Shown: positions 34,401 to 42,874, counted from the stretch's first letter. The stretch is 64,000 nucleotides of DNA from Symbiodinium natans (GCA_905221605.1 CAJNDS010002424.1:1017709-1081708); one strand, 5' to 3'. Notes: generated by a model not told the origin, from the sequence alone. A program made the numbers and translations.

Positions 34401-36055
34401 GTATTGGGTGGACACCTTGTAATGAAGGCGTGAAGGCACCCCTCTGACCCCAGGTTAGGACCAACCTCCACACATGGGGGTTTACGACAATAAATAGACT
34501 CCAAATAGTAGGAATCCCTTCTAATAAGGACCCCAATAAGGTATCCCTAGTTGAGGACCAACCTCCACAACTAAGGCTTAAAACCCGGATTCTACTCTCA
34601 AGCCTCGAACTACAGCTGCACCATCCTCTTTATTATTACTCTTATGATGATGATGATTTTTATTACTATGTAATTTTTTCTATTTTGATTACTGTTAGTA
34701 GACTGGTATGGTGCATGATTGAAGGAGAAGATGCGTGACCTCCTGGAGGAGCATCCGGACGTGTGCAAGCGGCTTGGATGCGCCCAAGGGATGCCAGGGA
34801 CACAGCATGGGGGGGTTTAGGGTTTAGGGTTTAGGGTTCAGGGTTCAGGGTTCAGGGTTTAGGGTTTAGGGTTTAGGGTTTGGGGTTCAGGGTTTGGGGT
34901 TTAGGGTTTGGGGTTTAGGGTTTAGGGTTTAGGGTACCTTATTGCGCCCCTTGTTGCAGGGGGATCCTACTATTTTGGGGGGTCTACATAAGGGGTCCCG
35001 TATTTTCGTACACTCCCGCATGGTCTCCAGCATTCCAAGCAGAAGGCAGACAACATAAATTCAAAACCAGCTGGACAGATCGCACAAGGCTTTGCCATAG
35101 ACTGCTGATGCTTTTCGTGCGCCGTGACATCTAATTATGCACTTGCACGGTTGGAAAATCCAAACAAGCAGCGATCCGAGCTTCCCTCGGGGAATTGTGC
35201 TGTGGATTGACTTGGCTTTTAATACTAGAGCCCTAAACGACTAACCCTTGGCCCCAACCTCCTGAAACCTAAATCCTAAACCCTAAACCCTAAACCCTTG
35301 AGGAAACTGGAAGGTGACATTCGATCTGCCGAGCGACTTGTGCAGCAGCTTAATCGCTCACGCCCAGCGGGTTTTGAAACTTTGGGGTGTCTTTGGGTAT
35401 AGGGTTTAGCGTTAGGGTTTAGGGTTATGGGTTAAGGGTTTAGTTAGGGTTTAGGGTCTAGGGTTCCTTTGGACGCAAGTTTCGGGGAGAGGGTTCGGGG
35501 GGCTCAGGGTTTAGGGAAGGACAGGTGCACGTACTTGGAGGTTCATGGTACGTGTTTACCACTGAGAAATGTACTTGTAATTGTACTTATAGCCATATTA
35601 GGGCACTTAAGGGGCTTTTAAGTACAGTTACAAGTACAGTTACAATTGGTGAATAAGTACCATGAACTTCCAAGTACCTTTGCCAGAAGTGAAGGAACTC
35701 GTGGCTACCTGCTGGCTCGGCAGATGCCATGCTGAGATCCTAAGAATGGGGTTTAGGGTTTAGGGTTTAGGGTTTAGGTTTTAGGGTTAACAGAAGCACC
35801 TCCAAGTAAAGACAGAGACTCCCCTGAACAACCCCAGCGGTTCCCTTTTTCCGTTTCTTGGGGTTCGGCTCCGTTCATTATCGCAGGGTGCCTGTTAAGG
35901 AAAGGGGCAGAATCCTAAACCCTAAACCCTAAACCCTAAACCCTAAACCCTAAACCCTAAACCCTAAACCCTAAACCCCTCAGCCGACGTCGGCCAGGAA
36001 GACTGAGGGAAGCGAGCTGGAGGAGAAGGTGGAGGTGGGGTCAGGGCCTCTTTAA
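22391..36055 (+). CDS. recA: Split nuclear recA gene (locus span; exons listed separately)
   Basis: RecA is the bacterial strand-exchange recombinase. Eukaryotes with plastids or mitochondria of bacterial origin often keep nuclear copies for organelle DNA repair. Exons at 22391, 22671, 23959, 24296, 24837, 25398, 27111, 28248, 29069, 29363, 29855, 30357, 31205, 32566, 33162, 33927, 34725, 35303 and 35984 follow the E. coli RecA order without rearrangement. They total about 340 codons, close to the usual 350. Of 16 donors that I could place from the exon at 23959 onward, about 11 are GC, 3 GA and 2 GT. Most acceptors are AG|G. Recognisable parts are Walker A, the glutamate of DAE, Walker B, INQ and GNPETT-GG. 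Weak points are the unlocated exon for the QPD-GEQ segment, the donor after 22740, the 5' end, and the last exon. With all core motifs intact there is no sign of a pseudogene. Confidence 0.92.
22434..22588. mobile_element. Inverted-repeat element, family C (introner-like)
   Basis: Left arm GTACTTGGAGGTTCAGGGTAC, right arm GGTACCCGTGAACCTCCTAGTA, with TTTAGGG units inside. It starts exactly at the proposed GT donor of the preceding exon and makes up most of that intron. A better-preserved copy is at 35531-35677. Confidence 0.75.
22671..22740 (+). CDS. recA: recA exon: N-terminal GSIM segment
   Basis: Reads NFSKKYGEGSIMSRSLGIQD then MSI. It aligns with E. coli QIEKQFGKGSIMRLGEDRS with matching spacing to the STG motif in the next exon. 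TTGCAG acceptor. The donor side (ATAG|GGTTTG) is not a standard dinucleotide and is unresolved. Confidence 0.85.
23959..24019 (+). CDS. recA: recA exon: STG and GVPYGR segment
   Basis: Reads VSTGALTLDLKLGGGVPYG followed by a split arginine codon (CG|G). Equivalent to E. coli [21 protein letters not shown]. The donor is GA at 24020, and the next exon supplies the G of the arginine codon. Confidence 0.93.
24296..24362 (+). CDS. recA: recA exon: Walker A
   Basis: Reads IVEVYGPEQSGKTTLALSCA then YQ. The P-loop GPEQSGKT binds ATP phosphate and Mg2+. ACAAG|G acceptor, GC donor in phase 0. Confidence 0.96.
24837..24887 (+). CDS. recA: recA exon: AFLDAEQ segment
   Basis: Seventeen codons AQQSGNRKRVAFLDAEQ, matching E. 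coli AQREGKTCAFIDAEH. It carries the conserved glutamate after FLDA that activates water for ATP hydrolysis (E96 in E. coli). GAGCAG|G acceptor, GC donor. Confidence 0.93.
25398..25448 (+). CDS. recA: recA exon: ALD segment
   Basis: ALDRYLAKNMGLDLSPV, aligned to E. coli ALDPIYARKLGVDIDNL. CTACAG|G acceptor, GC donor, phase 0 both ends. Confidence 0.9.
26713..26736 (+). CDS. Tentative recA micro-exon (QPD-GEQ region)
   Basis: An AG acceptor, HDDAPNAT, and a GC donor in phase 0 on both sides would bridge the exons at 25398 and 27111. The residues are a poor match to the conserved QPD-GEQ segment, so this is only a placeholder. Other short candidates lie near 26930-26945. Confidence 0.12.
27111..27145 (+). 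CDS. recA: recA exon: helix before Walker B
   Basis: ACDQLLDAIES plus AA of a lysine codon. Joined to the next exon it gives AIESKCFDIVILDSV, the same length as E. coli ALARSGAVDVIVVDSV. GAGAG|G acceptor and GC donor in phase 2, as the next exon needs. Confidence 0.7.
27745..27837 (+). repeat. Dispersed repeat, family D
   Basis: Core GGTACCTTATTGGGGTCCTT ... GGTCCTACTATTTGGGGGTCT ... AGGGGTCCCTTATTTTCGT. Relatives are at 34933-35020 and 47908-47995 (same orientation), a partial at 15693-15742, and reverse copies at 19180-19260 and 34504-34548. Confidence 0.7.
28248..28323 (+). CDS. recA: recA exon: Walker B
   Basis: Reads CFDIVILDSVGALTPKDELD then KDMTQ. IVILDS is the Walker B strand with its aspartate, and ALTPK-E matches E. 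coli ALTPKAE. TGAAG|G acceptor, GC donor. Confidence 0.96.
29069..29128 (+). CDS. recA: recA exon: GLxAR..MS..LRK helix
   Basis: NTIGLLARTMSKFLRKAVHL, aligned to [20 protein letters not shown]. The acceptor is AG|A (CTAG|AACACC) and the donor GT, both in phase 0. Confidence 0.9.
29363..29441 (+). CDS. recA: recA exon: INQ segment
   Basis: Reads VVADSDTCLLIINQLRANIG then GIGALP and one base of a glycine codon. Equivalent to KQSNTLLIFINQIRMKIG. The conserved NQ senses the ATP gamma-phosphate. GGAAG|G acceptor, GT donor. Confidence 0.95.
29855..29922 (+). CDS. recA: recA exon: GNPETT-GG loop 2
   Basis: Reads YGNPETTCGGKALPYHASMR then LE. Loop 2 (GNPETTTGG in E. coli) is the DNA-binding loop and the best-conserved RecA signature. 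The E. coli MF before GNPE is replaced by GY. GCGAG|G acceptor, GC donor. Confidence 0.96.
30357..30394 (+). CDS. recA: recA exon: short linker
   Basis: VRSPMSGKMGPA plus GA. It fills the RRIGAVKEGE position of E. coli. CCCAG|G acceptor and GA donor in phase 2, which restores the frame of the next exon. Confidence 0.65.
31205..31270 (+). CDS. recA: recA exon: KKNKLAAP strand
   Basis: EPTGIRSVVRVKKNKLAAPH then R and two bases. Matches E. coli ETRVKVVKNKIAAPFK. CCGAG|G acceptor, GC donor in phase 2. Confidence 0.95.
32566..32608 (+). CDS. recA: recA exon: KAEFDIIFGKGIS
   Basis: KAEFDIIFGKGISW, aligned to KQAEFQILYGEGINF. The split lysine codon (AA|G) joins it in frame to the previous exon. 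ACGAG|G acceptor, GA donor. Confidence 0.95.
33162..33213 (+). CDS. recA: recA exon: GI.TGLIHKA
   Basis: ENSVVEAGIDTGLIHKA plus G, aligned to YGELVDLGVKEKLIEKAG. ATCCAG|G acceptor, GC donor in phase 1. Confidence 0.93.
33927..33967 (+). CDS. recA: recA exon: GAWMSYGEHRVQGK
   Basis: GAWMSYGEHRVQGK, aligned residue for residue with GAWYSYKGEKIGQGK minus one position. CTGAG|G acceptor; GC donor in phase 0. Confidence 0.95.
34725..34771 (+). CDS. recA: recA exon: C-terminal helix
   Basis: EKMRDLLEEHPDVCK plus CG, aligned to ANATAWLKDNPETAK. TGAAG|G acceptor, GC donor in phase 2. Confidence 0.9.
34933..35020 (+). repeat. Dispersed repeat, family D
   Basis: Copy inside the recA intron between 34771 and 35303, with GGTACCTTATTG, GATCCTACTATTTTGGGG and AAGGGGTCCCGTATTTTCGT. 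Confidence 0.65.
35303..35366 (+). CDS. recA: recA exon: C-terminal helix 2
   Basis: KLEGDIRSAERLVQQLNRSR then P. The split arginine codon (CG|G) joins it to the previous exon. It matches the EIEKKVRELLL region. The donor could be GC at 35367 or GT at 35371. Confidence 0.8.
35531..35677. mobile_element. Inverted-repeat element, family C (best copy)
   Basis: GTACTTGGAGGTTCATGGTA and TACCATGAACTTCCAAGTAC are reverse complements with one mismatch. An inner nested palindrome contains AGTACAGTTACAA/TTGTAATTGTACTT. It sits inside the last recA intron. Confidence 0.88.
35984..36055 (+). CDS. recA: recA candidate terminal exon, acidic tail
   Basis: CCTCAG acceptor, then PTSARKTEGSELEEKVEVGS, GPL and TAA at 36053-36055. 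An acidic tail is usual at RecA C-termini. Frame depends on which donor ends the previous exon, and another frame is open. Confidence 0.5.
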   Translation, partial: PTSARKTEGSELEEKVEVGSGPL

Positions 36056-36576
36056 AAGGTTGAAACAAGGGCGCTTGGGGGAGTCTAGGGTAGGTTTTGT
36101 GGGTATTTGGGCCTGCAGGGCCCATGGACCCCAAACTAAATTCAGGGTTTAGGGTTTAGGGTCATTAGAGGTCTTTGAGGGTTCGGTGAGCTTTTTAGTT
36201 TTTTGCCTCCACGCATCCTTGGCCACCATTTGCACAACCAGCTTGTAGGTGGTTTTTGAGGTTAAGGTTTAGGGTCTAGGGTTTAGGGTTAAGGGGTTTA
36301 GGGTTTAGGGTACTCGGCTTTCGGACCTCAAGGTTGCGGGGTCAGGGTGTCGGGCTGCTCCTGGTAGCCAGGTTTGAAGTCTTTAGGTTTCGGCATCTTG
36401 GTCACATTCTGAGTGACACCCTCTTCTTCTTGTTTTAGGGTTCGGGGTAAGGTCCCCTATGCACCCCTCTCAGCAAGAAAGGGTACGTACCCTGTTGAAG
36501 CCTAGGTTGCCGGGGAAGCAACAAATGATTTCAACCCCATGCTTTCCAAACCAGTTCTGCTCTTTGGGTTCAGGGT

Positions 36577-37625
36577 TCAGGGCTGCTCTCCAATGGCTAT
36601 GTGCAAGGCTGAAAGGAGGCTGAGCATGAAAAACAGGGTTAAACTCCTTATCCGTTGGCAACGTGCACGGATGGCTGCAGACGTACACGTTCGTACTTCA
36701 AGCAGCGCCGTGCACGCGCGCATGTCGCAGCCAGGCGCCTCCTGCTCCGGAGCCTTCAGCTTCCTCCGCCGTCCCAGCCTGACTGACAACCGCCACACAG
36801 CAGTACATCGTCTGCTTGCAAGCTGCCACGATGGCAAACCCCAAGCTCGAAGTAATTCTGTGCGTCATGGGCGTTAGCTGCGTTAGCCTCATGTTCAAGT
36901 CCCAGACAAGCCTGAGCCTTCGAGCCCTGACAGCTTTGCCTGTCTGATAAGGTCGCTGCCCCAGTACTAGTGGAGAAGCTGCAATCGAAGGCACCCAAGG
37001 CTCCGCTCTATCTTTCGCATCATCCAAGGTGGTACTCAAGGCTTCTCTGGGGTTTAGAGTTGAAATTGCGCGGAGTGGCGTTGATCGAACGCTTTGTCTT
37101 CCATGATGAGCTCGGTTTCCAAACGTGCTCCGCTTCGGGAGCTCCGCGAATGGCTGCACGGAAAGAAGAATGGGGTTAAGTATGGTAGGATGATCTGTGG
37201 AGATGTTGAGCATGTTGCATGCAGTGTTGCCTTCTACGCGCGCACGCATGTCGCAGCCAGGCACCATCTGCTCCTGAGCCTTCAGCATTCGCCGTCCGAC
37301 ACTGAATGAGAACCGCTGCAGCTTGCACAGCTGCCACGATGGCGAACGCCAAGCTCGAAGTAATTCTGTGCGCCGTGGGCGTTAGCTTCAAGTTCAAGTC
37401 CGAGAAAAATCCCTCAGCCTTCGAGCCCTGACAGCTTTGCCTGTCTGAAAAGGTCGCTGCCCCAGCGGAGAAGCCCCAGTCGAAGGCACCCCAGGCTCCG
37501 CTCTATCTTTTGCGTTAAGGTCAAGGGGTTAGAGGTTGAAATTGCGTGAAGTGGCTTTGATGAAAAGTTCTGTCTACCATCCATCACGAGCATGCTTTCC
37601 CAGCATGCTCCGCTTTGGAGGCTCC
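36577..37625. repeat. Diverged direct duplication
   Basis: Two copies of a 480-530 bp sequence lie head to tail (about 36670-37150 and 37151-37620). Both hold CGCATGTCGCAGCCAGGC, CTGCCACGATGGC..., CAGCTTTGCCTGTCTGA and CATGCTCCGCTT-like blocks. The interval has almost no telomere-like repeats. Copy 1 has the longest frame in the window (minus strand, 36698-37288, 196 codons), which is broken in copy 2. On the + strand, each copy has a short ATG frame (36831 and 37340) starting MAN(P/A)KLEVILC. Coding status unknown. Confidence 0.7.
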
Positions 37626-37639
37626 TCGAAGGGCTGCAC

Positions 37640-38150
37640 TGACTTGCTCTAAACGAACTGGAGGATTACGGAATGGCTGGCTCCGTGATTCGGTTCGGTT
37701 GTCTGAGGGTCAGAGGAAGTAAGCTTCATTGGTTCTGAATCGATCCAAATCACTCCTGAACCCCAGATTTCGTATGATAAAGCAGAGGCATCTGAGGACT
37801 GCACGGGCCAAAAACTTTGGTTTTGGTTGTGGGAGTTAGGCGTTAGACCATGTTTTTGCAAACTTGCTGTGTTAGCTGTACTTACAGGCGTAAAGTAGTT
37901 GGTTATTATATGAGATACCACTACACAGGGGCCGCAGCCATTCCCTGTTCTAGTTATACGGGCCCTCTTTTTGGAGCAAGGGTTTCCTAGAGCCCTTCAA
38001 GCTCCCGAGCCCTCTAATTAAACCCTAGACCCTAAAGAAACCCTAAAGCCTAAACCCTAAGGCCTAAACCCTCAACCCTCAACCATAAACCCTCAACCCT
38101 CAACCCTAAACCCTAAACCCTAAACCCTAAGCCCTAACCTGACTCACGTT
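37640..38150. other. No gene supported; intergenic or intron
   Basis: Unique sequence followed by a degenerate CCCTAAA tract at 38020-38140. No frame with convincing splice context. Confidence 0.5.
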
Positions 38151-38156
38151 TTGGAG

Positions 38157-38231
38157 GTGCCGAAGAAGATGAACGCGGCCGACCTGAAAGACGAGCTGCG
38201 CAAGCTTGGGCTTCCCACGACTGGCAACAAG
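38157..38231 (+). CDS. SAP-domain protein, exon carrying first SAP helix
   Basis: Twenty-five codons reading VPKKMNAADLKDELRKLGLP then TTGNK. This is the SAP motif (SAF-A/B, Acinus, PIAS), a 35-residue helix-extended loop-helix that binds AT-rich DNA: helix 1 with L-DEL-K-GL and the T-G-K turn. TTGGAG|G acceptor, GT donor in phase 0. CCCTAAA lies immediately to the left and TTTAGGG immediately to the right. Confidence 0.83.
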
Positions 38232-38776
38232 GTTTCGGTTTAGGGTTTAGGGCTTAGGGTTTAGGGTTTAGGGTTTAGGGTTTAAGGTTTAGGGTTTGGG
38301 GTTTGGGGTTTGGGGTTTGAGGTTTTGGGAGTGCTCGGGGTTGAGGCTTTACCAGAGCATGCAACTGCCCTCGGCTAGCTCCTTTGTTTAGCGGGGGTTT
38401 CGGGTTTGGGTTGAGAAATTGTACTAACCCCTACGAACCCTGAACCCCGAGAGTGCGTCGAGGGCCCTAAAAGCATCTAAGCCCCCAAAACCCTAAAGCC
38501 CTAAAAAGTCCTAAGCCCCTCAAATCCCCAAAAGTCGTAAACCCCTAAGGCCCCTATTGTAACAAGTCCCAAAACTGAACCTCTAAAGCCGTAAAGAGCC
38601 CAAGCCCCCAAAACCCTAAATGTCATAAGCCCCTAAAACCCTGATCAGACGTTAAAATCTCTAAAGCTCAAAAAAATCCTGAGCCCCTGAAACCCAAACA
38701 GTCCTTCGCCCGCAAAACCCTAAACCCTAAACCCTAAACCCTAAACCCTAAACCCTCATCCCAAGATTTTGGCCAG

Positions 38777-38803
38777 GCGGAGCTCACGTCTCGGCTCCAG
38801 GAG
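38777..38803 (+). CDS. SAP-domain protein, exon completing SAP helix 2
   Basis: After GGCCAG|G the frame reads AELTSRLQE, the expected K|AELVERL continuation of the SAP motif, split by an intron between K and A. The end at 38803 assumes a GC donor. The frame stays open to about 38827 (APQKSSGR). Confidence 0.78.
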
Positions 38804-39150
38804 GCCCCTCAAAAAAGCTCTGGCAGAGGGGAGTGGGGGTTTAGGGTTTAGGGTTTAGGGTTTAGGGTTTAAAGTTTAGGGTTTAGGGTATGGGGTTTGG
38901 GGTTTCGTGTTTAGGGTGTGGGCTGTAGGGTTTGGGGTTTGGGGTTTAGGGTATGGGGTTTAGGGTTAAGTGTTTAGGGTATGGGGCGTAGGGTTTGGGG
39001 TTGTTACAGTAAGGGTTAGGGTTTAGGGTTTAGGTTTGAGGCTTGAGGGTTTAGAGTTTAGGGCTTTCAGGGTTAGAGTTCTTGGGTTATAGAGATTTGG
39101 GTCTGGGGTTTTACGGGTTAGAGTTTTGGGGTGGCTACCTCCAAACGCAG

Positions 39151-39188
39151 TTTGGGGTCGACGCCAGCGTCGAAGCCGACACGATTTG
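39151..39188 (+). CDS. Candidate next exon of SAP-domain gene
   Basis: ACGCAG acceptor, FGVDASVEADTI plus two bases, GC donor. Phase 0 at its start fits an end of the previous exon at 38803. Confidence 0.4.
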
Positions 39189-39987
39189 GCAAGCTGTTTT
39201 TCTGTTGGGAAGGCAGGGTTAGGGTTTAATTTCGGGTTTAGTGTAGGGTTTAGGGTTTAGGGTTTAGGGTTTAGGGTTTAGGGTTTAGGGTTTAGGGTTT
39301 AGGGTTTAGGGTTTAGGGTTTAGGGTTTAGGGTTTAGGGTTTAGGGTTTATTGGGTTTATTGGGTTTATTGGGTTTCTTAATAAGGCAGCTAAAATTTTG
39401 ATTTTTAGCTACCCTCCTAAGTGCAGCCAAGGGAGTTGAGGGGTTTATCTTGGGGTGCACCCGCAGCTCTGACATGATAATGCAGTTTTTGTCAAACGAG
39501 GAGCACTGCTTCCTTCTCGCCCAACCCCTACCCACTCGACCCACTCTACCTACTCACCCTAAACCCGAAACCCCCTAAACCCTAAACCCTAAGCCCCCTA
39601 AACCCTTAACCCCACTTAAAACCCTATTAAAACCCTAAACCCAAAAACCCTAAAACCCTAAAACCCTAAACCCTAAACCCTTCCCCATGTACCGCTTTGC
39701 CTACCGCCAGGCCAAGCAGCCAGCAAAATGAATGCCAGTGGTGAGGCGGGGCAGGAACCCGAAAGGTCCCAGACTCGGGCAGTCCCCTACTAAGCCCCCC
39801 TAAACCCTAAACCCTAAACCCTAAACCCCTAAACCTTGTAAACTTTCAAATTACGGACCGATGCTATCAGGGGGTAACATCCCAACCTAAACCCCTGAAC
39901 CCCCCCTTAGCCAAGGGACTCGAAGCCTCTAGCCCTAAACCCTAAACCCTAAACCCTAAACCCTAAACCCTAAACCCTTGTGCGCAG

Positions 39988-40024
39988 ATTCCCGCCATAT
40001 CCGGAGTTCCTCGCCTTGCCGAAG
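39988..40024 (+). CDS. Candidate exon, unknown protein
   Basis: GCGCAG acceptor, IPAISGVPRLAE, GC donor, with CCCTAAA to the left. Confidence 0.38.
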
Positions 40025-40261
40025 GCGCAGGGCGGAGGGGGGGGGAGGAGCCTCAACTTGCCTCTGAGTGAGAAGGCATTCCTTCTTGCTTTTGGAATAC
40101 CTCGGGTCTCATAGCCGCATAATGGCAGAGTTCTGGGGTGTAGTAACATAGTAAGATTGCTGAACAAGAAGATCCCCAAACCTGATCGGAAACCCAAGTT
40201 TATAGGCCTTCGCTGGCACTCCACGAGGCTTGCTGATGCCCAAATGATCGTCGAGCTTAAG

Positions 40262-40411
40262 TGGAACATGACGACCACAGCGCCATAGTGCCCGCCATCA
40301 AATCAAATACCCTCCAGTACCGAGTTTCGCACCGGGTGGCCTTGGCATGGTTCCCTGGGTGGACAGGTCGAACAGCTCCTGCTGCTTCCTGTGTGACGGG
40401 CACCCGACTGT
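40262..40411 (+). CDS. Candidate 150-bp exon
   Basis: The frame begins EHDDHSAIVPAIKSNTLQYR, continues VSHRVALAWFPGWTGRTAPA and ends at a consensus GTGAGT donor. A second frame over the last 50 bp reads SNSSCCFLCDGHPT, zinc-finger-like, after GGACAG|G; both cannot be right. Confidence 0.43.
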
Positions 40412-40490
40412 GTGAGTGTTTATGAGCCCACTTGCATGCCTACATTCCGTATGCTTTCCTTGTTTTCCTTGGTGGAATTTTGGACTCAAC

Positions 40491-40625
40491 CTACTTGCGA
40501 ACTTTTCTCAGAGTCTTTAGCAAGAGGGCTTCAGTTGCCAATGCCAGTGCGCACCTTGATGCGCAGTCCTTAATTAGTTGACGCTCGTCCGTCAACACCA
40601 GTTGACGGAGTGCAGCGCGCACGTG
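40491..40625 (-). CDS. Candidate minus-strand C-terminal exon
   Basis: The minus frame contains HVRAALRQLVLTDERQLIKD, CASRCALALATEALLLKTLR and KVRK, then TAG. It is strongly helical, like an armadillo/HEAT-type repeat. The + strand frames are less convincing. It may pair with a minus-strand island at 41200-41290 (AQLIRPQKSLFTALAS). Confidence 0.38.
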   Translation of the reverse strand, partial: HVRAALRQLVLTDERQLIKDCASRCALALATEALLLKTLRKVRK

Positions 40626-42824
40626 TGAAATGAACGAAGAACTTGGCTGATGACAGCCCTCCATGGCCGTGCTCAAAGTTGGCTTGCATAGGTGTACCAA
40701 GTGTGCCTCAAACCTAACCTCCAAGCCCGAACCTTATTTCGGCCCTACTGTAACCCCCATACCCCCCAAGCACTCCTACGCCTGCAAGCCCGGCACACTG
40801 CGCCACGGAGTTCGGAGCAAGAAGCGGAAGAACCCATGGAAGAAGCACAGGGCATCCTTCGGCCAGTAGTTTCTGTCCCTTAATCGGAAATGATAGCGGG
40901 AAAGGAAGAGTGTGTCCGATCTGGCCTCTTAAATGTGTGTGAAGGCATATACGGTGACGGGGCAGTATGAATCTCAGCTTTTTTTTTGTGTGGGTTTAGG
41001 GTTTAGGGCTCAGGGAGCTGACCTTGTGTGCGAGAGGCCGTTTTCATCTTCTCCTTTTTCTTATTCTTATTGCTTTTGCCTATTCCTACTATTGCTACTA
41101 ATGCTAGTGCTATTGCTATTGCTGCTATTGCAACTCCTGTTGTCAGGGGAGCTAGCCCGAATCGCATCTAGCAGGGAAGAGTTGGGGGGCACCCCCCCTT
41201 GAGGGGCGGTACTGGCGAGTGCTGTGAACAAACTCTTCTGAGGCCGTATCAGCTGAGCCTGGAGCTCGATTCGCGTCTCTTCGGGGTTAAAGCCCAAGCC
41301 CTAAGCCCTCAACTCAAACCCCAAATCCTGAACCCTAAATCTTATGGCGACTCATGTGGCAGGTATGTGTGGCCAGTTCTCTAGAGGATGGTGCCGCTCT
41401 AGAGGTCCCCTGATTAGCTTGGAGCGTTAGGCTACCCCCATGAGGGGCCATAAAGTCCCAGCCGGAGCTGCCTGGGAAGAAAATACGCCACTTAAGGTGC
41501 TGAACAGCTTCGGTGTGTGCAACGTACCCTACTAGGTAGGCCTTTGGGGCATTTTGTATTCTCCCTTATTGGGTCTAAGAGGATAATATTTCGTAACATT
41601 TTTTCAGATGGGGTCTTATGGGCCATCCTAGCCAAAACCCCAAGCCCTAGGCCGTGATTCGGGGTTTAGGGTTTAGGGTTTAGGGTTTGGGGTATAGGTT
41701 TTAGGTTTTAGGGTTTGGGGTTTAGGATGAGCCTTGAGGCTTTGCTTCTTCCGCCGACCAGCCGACGACGCCACTTTGCTTCATGGGATCAGAAACCCTA
41801 ACCCTAAGGCTCCAAGGACTCTTATTCTAAGGTTTTCGGGCCCAAAAGGTCTGTTAGACCAGGTTTTTGGGCCTTTTGAGCCTAAGGGTAACCCCCCCTT
41901 TTTTGGGGGGAGTCCTAAATCAAGGCTCCGCATGGCCGTAGGCACTCCAAAGGGGACAATGGTCCAGAGAGAGCCACATTGCAGTTGCTTTGGCTAGAGG
42001 GCTGGGAGACTTCCGGGACTGCAAGCGATGAAGGTTGCGGCTCTACCGTCAACTTGCAAACTGTGGTAACCGGTAGTTTGAGAACAAAATCAAGTACCTT
42101 CCAAGAGCTGCGCAGATCTCACATCCCAGGAAGCGCCCCGACTGCTACCTGTTGAGCAACGGCTTGCTGGTTGCGGCTGTGGCGTGCTGGGGCAGCTCCG
42201 GAAGTCTTGCCGGCAGAAGTTTAAGGGACGGTGTGGTTTCGGGGTCGGGCAGAGTGAAGTTTCTGCACCAAGACTTTAAAAGGTGTTGGGCTCCGACATT
42301 GCAGGAAGAGAGAGATATGTGACATCAGCCATCACGGCTTAGGATTTAGGGGGCTTGCGGTTCACGGCACTCGGGAAGTCACCAGAACCAAACCGTTTTC
42401 GATGCGATCACTTACTGGGCTTGAGTACTGACATCAGCCAAGGACCCTGCACTTTAGCCAAGGGTCTGATCCCACATTGTGCTCTCCGGAAGCCCAATGA
42501 AGCCCAACGCATCACTTTGCGCCAGGCTTCGGCCGTTCTACCACAAGCTGGCTCGAGGAGAGGGTCCGGGCCTTCAGTTCCCAGGTAAGTGTCTCCTTGC
42601 GTGAGGTATGGATTTTGAGGCTCTTCTTGGCGCTTATCTTGTTGTGGAAAAGTTACCCGATGCACCTAGTTCTGGCATGTTCTGGCCCCACAGATTCCAA
42701 CCCTGAACCTTGTCCTTGACCATGCTTCCCCTAAACCCTAAACCCTAAACCCTAAACCCTAAACCCTAAACCCTAAACCCTAAACCCTAAACCCTCTGCG
42801 CTGTGGAAGGCCCCATGCCCTCAG

Positions 42825-42874
42825 CACAGCTGCAATGGCAGGCCTGGGATTGCCTGGGAGAGCTCCTGTGTTGG
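42825..42874 (+). CDS. Candidate exon, unknown protein
   Basis: QLQWQAWDCLGELLCW from a CTCAG acceptor to a GT donor, flanked by CCCTAAA on the left and TTTAGGG on the right. Confidence 0.35.
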
